A stretch of 60,964 nucleotides of DNA from a bacterium (GTDB taxonomy: Bacteria > Actinomycetota > Acidimicrobiia > Acidimicrobiales > CATQHL01), in contig JAPOVS010000047.1 of the NCBI GenBank assembly GCA_026708055.1, forward strand, positions 1 through 60,964. Reading direction: 5' to 3'. The notes beneath the pieces were generated by a model that ran no database searches, had not been told where the DNA came from, and worked only from the letters and a program-made list of their open reading frames with translations. A program made the position numbers and the translations under genes. How positions within the stretch are numbered: the stretch's first letter is position 1; each line of letters opens with the position of its first letter. Of the stretch, positions 8,679 to 16,757 are shown piece by piece.

Positions 8679-9352
8679 GGCCGATCCTCCGAGGGGCGCA
8701 CACCGGCGTCGGCGAGGAAGGCCAGGGTGCGCTCCAGGGCCTGCGCCGCGGCCTCGGGGTGGTAGGAGTCGCGGGCGTCGCAGTTGAAGCCGTGGTCGGC
8801 GCCCGGGTAGACGTGCACCGGCACGGCGGGGTGGGCCCGCATGATCTCCTCCACGTCGCTCAGGGGGATCATGTAGTCCACCTCGCCGAAGTGCAGCAGC
8901 ACCGGGGCCTGCGGGGCGCGGTCGGTGAACTGGATGATCTGCCCGCCGTAGTAGCCCACGGCGGCGGCCACCGGCAGGGCGTTCGCCGCCAGCCAGGCCA
9001 GGCTGCCGCCGTAGCAGTAGCCCACCACGCCGACGGGCCCGTTGGATGCGAGGCAATCGACCGCTGCGCCCACGTCGCGCACCGTGTCGTCCCAGTCGAT
9101 GGCGCCGCGCATCGCCCGGCCCTGGGCGACGGTCTCCTCCGTGTAGCCCAACTCCACCCCCCGCTCGAGGCGGTCGAACAGGGCGGGGGCCACGGCCCGG
9201 TAGCCCAGCGCCGCGTAGCGGTCCACCACGTCGCGGATGTGGGCGTTCACCCCGAAGATCTCCTGGACGACCACGATGCCGGCCGCAGCGTCGGCGGGTC
9301 CGGCCTCGTAGGCGTCGAGTTCGTGGCCGTCGTCGGCGGTGAGTCTGATCAT
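8675..9352 (-). CDS. Dienelactone hydrolase family protein
   Basis: 225-aa cytosolic alpha/beta-hydrolase. The catalytic triad fits dienelactone hydrolase: Cys in GYCYGG (near residue 117), Asp in GEVDYMIP and His in GADHGF. VVVQEIFGVN near residue 27 is the conserved strand and oxyanion segment. The family opens lactones such as dienelactone in ring-cleavage pathways but is broad. It overlaps the aldolase start by 4 nt and lies 58 nt after ahcY, suggesting a three-gene catabolic group cotranscribed with or just behind ahcY. Confidence 0.85.
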   Translation of the reverse strand: MIRLTADDGHELDAYEAGPADAAAGIVVVQEIFGVNAHIRDVVDRYAALGYRAVAPALFDRLERGVELGYTEETVAQGRAMRGAIDWDDTVRDVGAAVDCLASNGPVGVVGYCYGGSLAWLAANALPVAAAVGYYGGQIIQFTDRAPQAPVLLHFGEVDYMIPLSDVEEIMRAHPAVPVHVYPGADHGFNCDARDSYHPEAAAQALERTLAFLADAGVRPSEDRP

Positions 9353-9410
9353 GGCTGCTGCCTCCTGGGCTCGTCGGGACGGCGGTCCGGCTCTGCGGTC
9401 CGGCCCGCGG

Positions 9411-10871
9411 TCAGTACTTGTAGTGGTCGGGCTTGTAGGGGCCTTCCGGCGACACGTCGAGGTAGTCGGCCTGCTCGTCGGTGAGGCGGCTGAGCCGGAT
9501 GCCCAGGGCGTCGAGGTGCAGCCGGGCCACCTCCTCGTCGAGGTGCTTCGGCAACCTCACCACCTGCGGGCGCCCGGCGGCGTCCCGGTAGGCCTCCGCG
9601 TTGGCGTGCAGTTCCATCTGCGCCAGAACCTGGTTGGTGAAGCTGAAGGACATCACGAAGCTGGGGTGCCCGGTGGCGTTGCCCAGGTTCAGCAGGCGCC
9701 CCTCCGACAGCAGGATCACCGAGTGCCCGTCGGGGAAGACGTACTCGTCCACCTGGTCCTTGACGCGCACCCGCTGCACGTCCGACAGCCGCTCGAGGCC
9801 CGCCACGTCCACCTCGTTGTCGAAGTGGCCGATGTTGCCGACGATGGCCTGGTGCTTCATCCGCCCCATGTGCTCGGCACCGATCACGTCGCGGCAGCCG
9901 GTTGCGGTGACGAAGATGTCGCCCGTGCTCATGACGTCCTCGAGGCGGGCGACCTGGTAGCCCTCCATGGCGGCCTGCAGGGCGCAGATGGGGTCGACCT
10001 CGGTCACGACGACACGTGCCCCCTGGCCGGCCAGAGCCGCGGCGCAGCCCTTGCCCACGTCGCCGTAGCCGCAGACGACCGCCAGCTTGCCGCCGAGCAT
10101 CACGTCGGTGGCCCGCTTGAGGCCGTCGATGAGCGAGTGGCGGCACCCGTAGAGGTTGTCGAACTTGGACTTGGTGACCGAGTCGTTGACGTTTATGGCG
10201 GGGAACAGCAGCGTGCCCTCCCGCTGCATGCGGTACAGCCGGTGCACACCGGTGGTCGTCTCCTCGCTGACGCCGCGCACCGCGGCCGCGGCCGTCCCCC
10301 AGGCGCCGGGATCCTCCTCGAGGATCCGGCGCAACGTGGCGAGGACCACCGAGCGGTCCTCGCTGTCGTCGGGATCCGGCCGGGGCACGGCGCCGGCCCG
10401 CTCGCACGCCAGGCCCTCGTGAAGCAGCAGCGTGGCATCCCCGCCGTCGTCCAGGATCAGCGTCGGCCCGCCGCCGTCGGGCCAGCGCAGCACCCGCTCG
10501 GTGCAGCGCCAGTACTCCTCCAGCGTCTCGCCCTTCCAGGCGAACACCGGCACGCCGCGGGGATCGGCGACGGTGCCGGTGGGCCCCACCGCGACCGCGG
10601 CGGCGGCGTGATCCTGGGTGGAGAAGATGTTGCACGACGCCCAACGCACCTCGGCGCCGAGTTCGCAGAGCGTCTCGATGAGCACCGCCGTCTGCACCGT
10701 CATGTGCAGCGAGCCGGCGATGCGGGCGCCCGCCAGCGGCTTGGCGTCGCTGTGGCGGGCCCGCAGGGCCATGAGCCCCGGCATCTCGTGGGTGGCGAGC
10801 TGGATCTCCTTGCGCCCGAACGACGCCAGCGACAGGTCGGCGACCGCGAAGTCGCCGCCGGCGGGCGTCAC
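9411..10871 (-). CDS. ahcY: S-adenosyl-L-homocysteine hydrolase
   Basis: NAD-dependent reversible hydrolysis of SAH to adenosine and homocysteine, removing the product inhibitor of methyltransferases. 486 aa, matching bacterial SAHH. Visible are [15 protein letters not shown], the NAD site [10 protein letters not shown] near residue 265, the EVDP acidic end of that fold, NIGHFDNE, and the conserved C-terminal tail ending KPDHYKY that reaches into the partner subunit's cofactor site. The GTG start overlaps the SIS gene stop as GTGA. Two DNA methylases in the window would generate its substrate. Confidence 0.96.
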   Translation of the reverse strand: MTPAGGDFAVADLSLASFGRKEIQLATHEMPGLMALRARHSDAKPLAGARIAGSLHMTVQTAVLIETLCELGAEVRWASCNIFSTQDHAAAAVAVGPTGTVADPRGVPVFAWKGETLEEYWRCTERVLRWPDGGGPTLILDDGGDATLLLHEGLACERAGAVPRPDPDDSEDRSVVLATLRRILEEDPGAWGTAAAAVRGVSEETTTGVHRLYRMQREGTLLFPAINVNDSVTKSKFDNLYGCRHSLIDGLKRATDVMLGGKLAVVCGYGDVGKGCAAALAGQGARVVVTEVDPICALQAAMEGYQVARLEDVMSTGDIFVTATGCRDVIGAEHMGRMKHQAIVGNIGHFDNEVDVAGLERLSDVQRVRVKDQVDEYVFPDGHSVILLSEGRLLNLGNATGHPSFVMSFSFTNQVLAQMELHANAEAYRDAAGRPQVVRLPKHLDEEVARLHLDALGIRLSRLTDEQADYLDVSPEGPYKPDHYKY

Positions 10872-11932
10872 GCCCCCACTCCCCCCGTTCCGCTGAGTGC
10901 CGCCTTCAGCTCGGCGATGGCGGGTATCGGGCCGGGATCCATGCCCCGCAGCGCGGCGAGGTGCAGCGACACGTAGTCGCCGAACAGCATCAGGTCCATG
11001 ATCTGGGCGATCGGCCCGTCGCCGCCGGCGCGCACCTCGTAGACCTCGCGCACGGCGTCGGTCAGATGATCGTCGAGGAAGTCGAACGTGGTCGCCACCT
11101 GGGGGGGCTCGAAGTCGTGACGGAGCTGGACGGCACTGAAGGCGGGCGCCGTGAGCTCGTCGAAGGCGCCCCAGCCGGCGATCTCGTTGTGGGTCATCTC
11201 GGGCAGGGCGGCACTGAACGCCGGCGTCTTGGCGTTCTCGTTGAACTGCGCCTTCCAGCGCCGGGCCGCCACCTCGCCGATCCCGCCGGGTCCGTAGACC
11301 ACGGGGATGGTACCTTCGATCTCGCGCGCCAGCCGCAGCGCCGGGTTGGAGTCCTCGCCGAGTTGGCTGCGGCGCCGGCGCAGTTGCTCGGCCGCCCGCG
11401 CCAGCCACTCGCTGGCGCCCGGGAAGAAGCCCAGGTCCTCCAGCAGCGCCAGCACCGGCGCAGCCATGGCGGCGAAACCCGCACGCGGCATGGGGATCGA
11501 CGGATCGACCGCCAGCACCGGGGCTCCCCACGACTCGGCCAGGGCGCGTAGGCGGCCTCCGGTGCAGACGGCCACCATCTGCCCGCCCCGCTCGGCGGCG
11601 ATGCCGGCGGCCGACAGTGTCTCCTCGGTCTCGCCGGAGAACGACACCGCCAGCACGAGGGTGCGGCGGTCGACGTAGCTGGGCGGCACGTAGTTCTTGA
11701 CGACCACCACCGGCAGGGACATGAACGGGCCCGCCGTCACGGCCAGGAAGTCCCCGACCAGGCCGCTGCCTCCCATGCCCAGAACCAGCACGCTGGTGAT
11801 GGCGTCGGGGTCGGCGATCCCGGTTGCCAACCCGGTGTCGGCGACGGCCTCCACCCCGGCGGCGATCTGCTCGGGCATTGACGCCGTGGCGGCGAACATG
11901 CCGAGGGTGTCAGCAGGAGTGCGCTCGCTCAC
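10868..11932 (-). CDS. Bifunctional phosphoglucose/phosphomannose isomerase-type SIS protein
   Basis: 354 aa with two SIS-type sugar-phosphate folds. The first contains [12 protein letters not shown] and the phospho-sugar-binding SFSGETEET. The second half carries [23 protein letters not shown] and the PEMTHNE motif holding the catalytic Glu and His. This matches archaeal/actinobacterial PGI/PMI enzymes and the mycobacterial gene beside manB (Rv3256c region). It likely feeds mannose-6-phosphate to the phosphomannomutase upstream. GTG start overlaps the Trm112 stop, and the stop overlaps ahcY. Confidence 0.85.
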   Translation of the reverse strand: MSERTPADTLGMFAATASMPEQIAAGVEAVADTGLATGIADPDAITSVLVLGMGGSGLVGDFLAVTAGPFMSLPVVVVKNYVPPSYVDRRTLVLAVSFSGETEETLSAAGIAAERGGQMVAVCTGGRLRALAESWGAPVLAVDPSIPMPRAGFAAMAAPVLALLEDLGFFPGASEWLARAAEQLRRRRSQLGEDSNPALRLAREIEGTIPVVYGPGGIGEVAARRWKAQFNENAKTPAFSAALPEMTHNEIAGWGAFDELTAPAFSAVQLRHDFEPPQVATTFDFLDDHLTDAVREVYEVRAGGDGPIAQIMDLMLFGDYVSLHLAALRGMDPGPIPAIAELKAALSGTGGVGA

Positions 11933-12165
11933 GGCGTGAAGTTCTCCGTGATGCCGGCCTCGGCGGCCCGCTCCATGACGAGCGCATGCTCGCTCTCGTC
12001 CAGCGTGGTCGCCTCGTCGATCAGCATGATCGGGATGCCGTCTTCGACCTCGTAGCGCCGCCGCAGGCGGGAGTTGTAGAAGAAGCCGTCCGCCTCGAAG
12101 TACAGCAGGGGGCCCTTGTCCTCGGGACAGGCCAGGATTTCCACAAGTCGGGGATCGAGCACCAT
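11929..12165 (-). CDS. Trm112-family small protein
   Basis: 78 aa. The N-terminal LVEILACPEDKGPLLY and IPIMLIDEA near residue 44 are the Trm112/YcaR (UPF0434) signature. Only one cysteine remains of the zinc ligands present in eukaryotic Trm112, as usual for bacterial members. In eukaryotes and archaea the family activates methyltransferases; the bacterial role is unclear. It is cotranscribed (GTGA) with the SIS isomerase, an arrangement conserved in actinobacteria. A longer in-frame start at 12210 adds residues without family resemblance, so I use ATG 12165. Confidence 0.85.
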   Translation of the reverse strand: MVLDPRLVEILACPEDKGPLLYFEADGFFYNSRLRRRYEVEDGIPIMLIDEATTLDESEHALVMERAAEAGITENFTP

Positions 12166-12219
12166 CGCTCCAGTGGGTTGGCTCTCTGCGCCGGGCGACC
12201 CCGGCCGCAACGTCGCAGC

Positions 12220-14538
12220 CTACGTCGTGTGGTGCGGCAGCAGTTCTCTCACGAGTTCGTCGATGCGTCGGGTCAGCTCGATCCGGCCCAGTTCGGCGCG
12301 GATCTCCGCGCACACCTTGACCTGGCCGGCCCCATGGAGCGGTAGTCCGTCGCGTACGGTGCCGGCCGCTTCCTCAACGCGCTGTCCCAGCCTCGCCAGC
12401 TTGCGGTGCAGTCCGACCTGATCCTCGTAGCGGGGAATGGGAATCTCGTGCCAGAAGTGCGTGTGGAAGTCCCTGTCGGAGCGGCGCGTTGCCTGGTAGG
12501 CCGGCTGCAGCGCCTCGGCGTTCAGAACCGCCACGAGGTAGGCGGCCTCCGCCGCCGTCGACACGCTCATCCAATAGCAGGCGTCGTTCACGATGAGCGG
12601 GCCTCGCTGACGCGCCGCGCGCAGGTACGAACCGGACTTGTTGTAGACGACGGTCCATGCGGCAGTGTCCGCCTCGGTCAGCTGCGCCGTCAGCCGCCCC
12701 TGGTAGTCCAGCATTCCGGTCAGCCTTGTGGGGGTTGTGCTGCCGCGTCCGGCGAAGTCCGAGTAGCGAGCCTGCGCCTCCTCCCAGAACGCTCCGCCGG
12801 GGTCGGGGTCGAATTCGCCCGTCTCGGCTATCGGGACGACGCACTGCGCGCGATCCCGCGTGAGGCAGCCGACCAGGACATTCTGGGAGAAGACGGCGTC
12901 GTGGCGCCATTGTTCAGGCACGTCTCCGCTCAGGGTGCCCGCGTTCCGCCACGGCTTCTGCTTGGACGCCCGCGTGGTGATCCGCACACGCCCCGCCCGC
13001 GCAAGCTCTGCCTCCCCAATGACTACCAGGCAGTGCGGACGCAGGTTGGCCCCCGCCCGTGCTTTTGCAACGCCCGCCTCATCCACGTACCCCGATGGCT
13101 CCGCTGCGCCGGTGGACTCAGCGGCGACCTCGTGCAGTCTCGTCCGAACATCATCCCAGCGGTCGGACGCGCTCACCGGAAGCTCCGGTCTCGTGGCGAG
13201 GACCGCCTGGGTGCCGTCCCCTGCGTCACCGGTGAACCAGACGGCCGCGTGCGCCCCGGAGAACGGCGCCGCCCTCACTGGCGATAGGTCGACGGTCGCG
13301 GCATCGGCCCGACGTTCGCGGAATCGAATCCAGTTGTCGGCGGTGAGCGAGGCCCGGTTCAGCACCCAACCTGCGGCCCGGCCGACCGAACCCTCGCCGT
13401 TTCCGTCGGCAAGGTACAACTCCTCGCAGCGGGTCACGAACAGGGCGGCGACATCAAATCCACCGCTGACCGCCACCGGTGAGCGCGAGGCGCCGCCCGC
13501 GTAGAGCCCCGCCTCGCGAATCAACCCATCGAGGGCCGCCCTCCGCTCCGCCACTTGTATCTCCGACATCCTGACCCACGGAGGATTGGCCACGATCCTG
13601 TCCACTTTGTTATCCACAAGCAGTGTCGTGGCCATGTGGTTCCCCATGAACCTTCCGCCGGCGTCCTCGGGCGCCGGGGTGGCCAAGCCGTCGCCCTGAT
13701 GGACGCGCAGACCGTCGACGCCCTCCGAAGGCGTTGCCGGCAGGGCTCGCAGGAGCGTGGCCCGGGCGATCTCGACAGCGACGGGATGGACGTCGATGCC
13801 GTACACGAGCCGCGCTGCTATGTCGGCCTGTCGCTGCGGGGTCCAGGCGCTCGCCGCCTCGCAGATCCGCCGGGCCGCATGGAACAGGAACGTGCCCGAC
13901 CCGCAGGCGGGATCCAGCACGCCGACCCCGCTGAGCGAGTCCTCGGCTCGGCGCGCCCGGGCGACCGCGGCCTCACACCAGTCGGCGTCGCAGACTCGCT
14001 CGGTGACCATCTCGGCCAGCCAGTCCGGCGTGTAGTACTCGCCGAAGGACTTGCGATGGCTGGCCTCTATCACCGACTCGTACATCTGGCGCAACACGTC
14101 GCGTGGCTGCGCCCGCCAATCGAAGCCGTCGGCGGCACCGAAGAGATCCTCGGCCCACCGCTGGCCCCGGTCGGTCAGGGTCGCCCACGACACGAACCCA
14201 TCGCCGAGGACCTCGCGGACGTCGGTTCGACGGGCCTCGCCTGGCCTGACCGGAGTCCGGGCGCCGTCGAGGGTGAGAACCACCGCTCGGGCCACCGCCA
14301 CGAGGAAGGTGTGACGGACGAAGAGCTCCGCCGCCTCGGCCTCGGCGGGAACCATGCCGGAGCCCTCGAGCATGTCGTACCAGAGCGACCGCTGGGTCTG
14401 CCGTGCCCGCACCGCGGCGGCGCCGGCCTCACCGGCACCCATCTCGGCGATCAGCCGGAGCCGGATGAGGTACGGCTCGAACACCGTCCTGTAGGGGTCG
14501 GTCGGCACGGGCGGCTTGGCCCCGAAGTGGTCGGTCAT
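12220..14538 (-). CDS. N6-adenine DNA methylase, Eco57I/type IIG-like, orphan
   Basis: 772 aa. Methyltransferase core: motif X-like SFGEYYTP (residues 164-171), SAM-binding motif I DPACGSGTF (209-217), a YGIDVHPVAVEIAR acidic motif II, and catalytic motif IV as NPPW (318-321). The C-terminal half (about 400 residues), with YLVAVLNAEALQPAYQ and IPIPRY near the end, resembles the target-recognition region of type IIG and type I specificity proteins. The N-terminal ~160 residues show no PD-(D/E)XK pattern I can point to, so it looks modification-only. It interrupts the usual phosphomannomutase-Trm112-SIS order, with 43- and 54-nt flanking gaps. Confidence 0.82.
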   Translation of the reverse strand: MTDHFGAKPPVPTDPYRTVFEPYLIRLRLIAEMGAGEAGAAAVRARQTQRSLWYDMLEGSGMVPAEAEAAELFVRHTFLVAVARAVVLTLDGARTPVRPGEARRTDVREVLGDGFVSWATLTDRGQRWAEDLFGAADGFDWRAQPRDVLRQMYESVIEASHRKSFGEYYTPDWLAEMVTERVCDADWCEAAVARARRAEDSLSGVGVLDPACGSGTFLFHAARRICEAASAWTPQRQADIAARLVYGIDVHPVAVEIARATLLRALPATPSEGVDGLRVHQGDGLATPAPEDAGGRFMGNHMATTLLVDNKVDRIVANPPWVRMSEIQVAERRAALDGLIREAGLYAGGASRSPVAVSGGFDVAALFVTRCEELYLADGNGEGSVGRAAGWVLNRASLTADNWIRFRERRADAATVDLSPVRAAPFSGAHAAVWFTGDAGDGTQAVLATRPELPVSASDRWDDVRTRLHEVAAESTGAAEPSGYVDEAGVAKARAGANLRPHCLVVIGEAELARAGRVRITTRASKQKPWRNAGTLSGDVPEQWRHDAVFSQNVLVGCLTRDRAQCVVPIAETGEFDPDPGGAFWEEAQARYSDFAGRGSTTPTRLTGMLDYQGRLTAQLTEADTAAWTVVYNKSGSYLRAARQRGPLIVNDACYWMSVSTAAEAAYLVAVLNAEALQPAYQATRRSDRDFHTHFWHEIPIPRYEDQVGLHRKLARLGQRVEEAAGTVRDGLPLHGAGQVKVCAEIRAELGRIELTRRIDELVRELLPHHTT

Positions 14539-14581
14539 GCTCGTGCCCGAATGTTGACCGGGCCTGAGACACCGCCGGGGA

Positions 14582-15985
14582 TCAACCGAGCGACCGCACC
14601 GCGGCGCGCACCTCGGCTAGACGGCGGGTGCAATCGCCGACACTGCTGGCCTCCAGGTTGAGGCGCAGCAGCGGCTCGGTGTTGGAGGGGCGCAGGTTGA
14701 ACCACCAGTCGCCGCAGTCGACGGTGAGGCCGTCGAGGCGGTCCTGAGGGCGGTCCCGGTAGCGGTGCGCCAGGGCCTCGGTGACCGCCCGGGGATCGTC
14801 GACCGTGAAGTTCACCTCACCGGAGGCGGCGTAGCGGTCGAACGGGCGGCGCAGCTCGCTGAGGGGCACGCCGGCGCGGGACAACTCCTCCAGCAGCGCC
14901 ACGGCCGCCAGCACCCCCGAGTCCGAGCAGTGGTTCTCGGCGAAGTAGTAGTGACCGGAGTGCTCGCCGGCGAACGCCGCCCCCGTCTCGGCCATGCGTT
15001 CCTTGATGAGCGAATGCCCGACGCGGGTGCGCAGGGCGCGACCGCCGGCCTCGGCGATCGCCTCGGGCACCATCCGGGAGCAGGCGGCGTTGTAGAGCAC
15101 CAGCGCGCCGGGATGGCGGCGCAGCACCGCCCTCGCCAGCAGCGCCGCGGTCACCGAACCCGACAGCGGCTGCGCCCGGTCGTCCACGAAGAACACCCGG
15201 TCGGCGTCACCGTCGAACGCCAACCCGACGTCGGCCCCGGTCTCGATGACACGGCGGCACACGTCGGTCAGGTTGGCCTCCTGCAGGGGGTCGGGAGGAT
15301 GGTTGGGGAAGTTGCCGTCCAACTCCCCGTAGAGCAGTTCCAGGACCGGCGGCAGCCCCTCGAAGACCGCCGGCACGACCAGCGCACCCATGCCGTTGGC
15401 GACGTCGGCCACCACCCGCAGGGGCTGCAGGCGCTCGACATCGGTGAACGATTGCACATGGGTCGCGAAGCGCTCCAGCAGGTCCACCCGCCGACGCTCC
15501 CCCTGCCGCCCGGCCGGCGCCGGCAGCGCCCCCAGCGCCAACCGGCGCACCCGGGCCAGACCACCTTCGGCGCTGAGCGGGCGCCCGCCCGCACGGCAGG
15601 CCTTGATGCCGTTGTAGTCGGCGGGGTTGTGCGAGGCGGTGAACACCACGCCGGGAGCGTCGAAGTGCGCCGCGGCGAAGTAGAGCATGTCGGTGGAGGC
15701 CAGGCCCAGATCCACGACATCCAGCCCGGCCGCCTGCAGGCCGGCGCAGAACCCCTCGGACAGCCGGGGGCCCGACAGCCGCATGTCCCGCCCGACGACG
15801 ACCTCGGCGGTGCGCGGGTCGTCCTCGCCGAAGAACCCGGCGAAGGCGACGCCGAGGCGGCGCGCCAGCGCCGCGTCGAGCTGGTCCGGGACCCGGCCCC
15901 TGATGTCGTTGGCCCGGACGATGGCGTGGAGGCGTGCCGGGACGGAGCCCTCCCCGCCGGACGGCGCGCCCGCGGGCTCAGCCAT
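14582..15985 (-). CDS. manB: Phosphomannomutase / phosphoglucomutase
   Basis: Interconverts mannose-6- and mannose-1-phosphate for GDP-mannose, and hence mannosylated lipids and glycans. 467 aa with the four domain marks of the alpha-D-phosphohexomutase family: active-site serine in FTASHNPADYNG, magnesium loop AFDGDADRVFFVD, sugar-binding GEHSGHYYF, and the phosphate-binding RPSNTEPLLRLN near the end. The ATG at 15985 overlaps the glycosyltransferase stop by 8 nt; the longer upstream frame lies inside that gene. It sits next to the SIS isomerase and a glycosyltransferase. Confidence 0.93.
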   Translation of the reverse strand: MAEPAGAPSGGEGSVPARLHAIVRANDIRGRVPDQLDAALARRLGVAFAGFFGEDDPRTAEVVVGRDMRLSGPRLSEGFCAGLQAAGLDVVDLGLASTDMLYFAAAHFDAPGVVFTASHNPADYNGIKACRAGGRPLSAEGGLARVRRLALGALPAPAGRQGERRRVDLLERFATHVQSFTDVERLQPLRVVADVANGMGALVVPAVFEGLPPVLELLYGELDGNFPNHPPDPLQEANLTDVCRRVIETGADVGLAFDGDADRVFFVDDRAQPLSGSVTAALLARAVLRRHPGALVLYNAACSRMVPEAIAEAGGRALRTRVGHSLIKERMAETGAAFAGEHSGHYYFAENHCSDSGVLAAVALLEELSRAGVPLSELRRPFDRYAASGEVNFTVDDPRAVTEALAHRYRDRPQDRLDGLTVDCGDWWFNLRPSNTEPLLRLNLEASSVGDCTRRLAEVRAAVRSLG

Positions 15986-16757
15986 CGCTTCCGGAGGCGC
16001 CGCCGTAGGCACCCCGGCGCAGCCATCGACGGATCCGCAGCAGGTCCCGCAGGATCGCTGCGCCGTCGCGCAGCACCCGCACGCTCGAGCGGCGCGGCGC
16101 GGCGGTGGCGGCCACGCTCTCGACGGCCACCGGCACGCCGAGCAACGCCAGCAGCAGCAGCACCTCCACGTCGAAGCCGAACCGGTCCACCCGGCAGCGG
16201 CCGAACACCTCCTGCGCCACCGGGCGGCGGAAGGCCTTCAACCCGCACTGCGTGTCAGCGCCCAGATGCTTGGCGGCGCCCGCCGGGTTCAGCACCAGGA
16301 TCCTGGCGAGGTGCGAGACGGTGTAGGTCCCCAGCCGGCGCAGCGGCGCCGCCCCGGACCGCTCTCGCCTGGCGATCACCGCCCCTGTGTCTCCCTCCAG
16401 GCGAGCCAGCACCGCCACGATCCGATCCGGCGGGTACTGCAGGTCGGCGTCTGTGAACACCACCACCTCGCCGGCAGCCGCCAGCATCCCGGTACGCACC
16501 GCAGCTCCCTTGCCGCGGTTCCCACCGAGCGCGATGACCTGGTCGGCCCCGGCGGCACGGGCGCGTTCGGCCGTCGCGTCGTCGGACCCGTCGTCCACCA
16601 CGATCAGCTCCAGGACGTCCCCCGGCGCCACCCCGGACAGACCGTCCCGCAGCGCCGCCAGGGTGTCGCCGATGACGCCGGCCTCCCGGAAGGCGGGCAG
16701 CACGACCGACAGGCGCACACCGCCCTGCGCCCCGCCACTAGGACGCCCACCGGTCAC
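15978..16757 (-). CDS. Family 2 glycosyltransferase (polyprenyl-phosphate sugar synthase-like)
   Basis: 259 aa. GT-A fold with VVDDGSDD (residues 53-60) for nucleotide binding, GGNRGKGAAVRTG (78-90) and the metal-binding TDADLQYPP (from 102). Overall layout is that of dolichyl/polyprenyl-phosphate glucose or mannose synthases. No C-terminal transmembrane pair is visible. GTG start overlaps the preceding membrane-protein stop as GTGA. The neighbouring phosphomannomutase and polytopic membrane protein suggest it makes a lipid-linked sugar used at the cell surface; donor and acceptor are inferred. Confidence 0.85.
   Translation of the reverse strand: MTGGRPSGGAQGGVRLSVVLPAFREAGVIGDTLAALRDGLSGVAPGDVLELIVVDDGSDDATAERARAAGADQVIALGGNRGKGAAVRTGMLAAAGEVVVFTDADLQYPPDRIVAVLARLEGDTGAVIARRERSGAAPLRRLGTYTVSHLARILVLNPAGAAKHLGADTQCGLKAFRRPVAQEVFGRCRVDRFGFDVEVLLLLALLGVPVAVESVAATAAPRRSSVRVLRDGAAILRDLLRIRRWLRRGAYGGASGSDG

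Noticed and set aside
11929-12210. Longer Trm112 start at 12210
   Set aside because: The added residues do not resemble the family; ATG 12165 gives the normal length.
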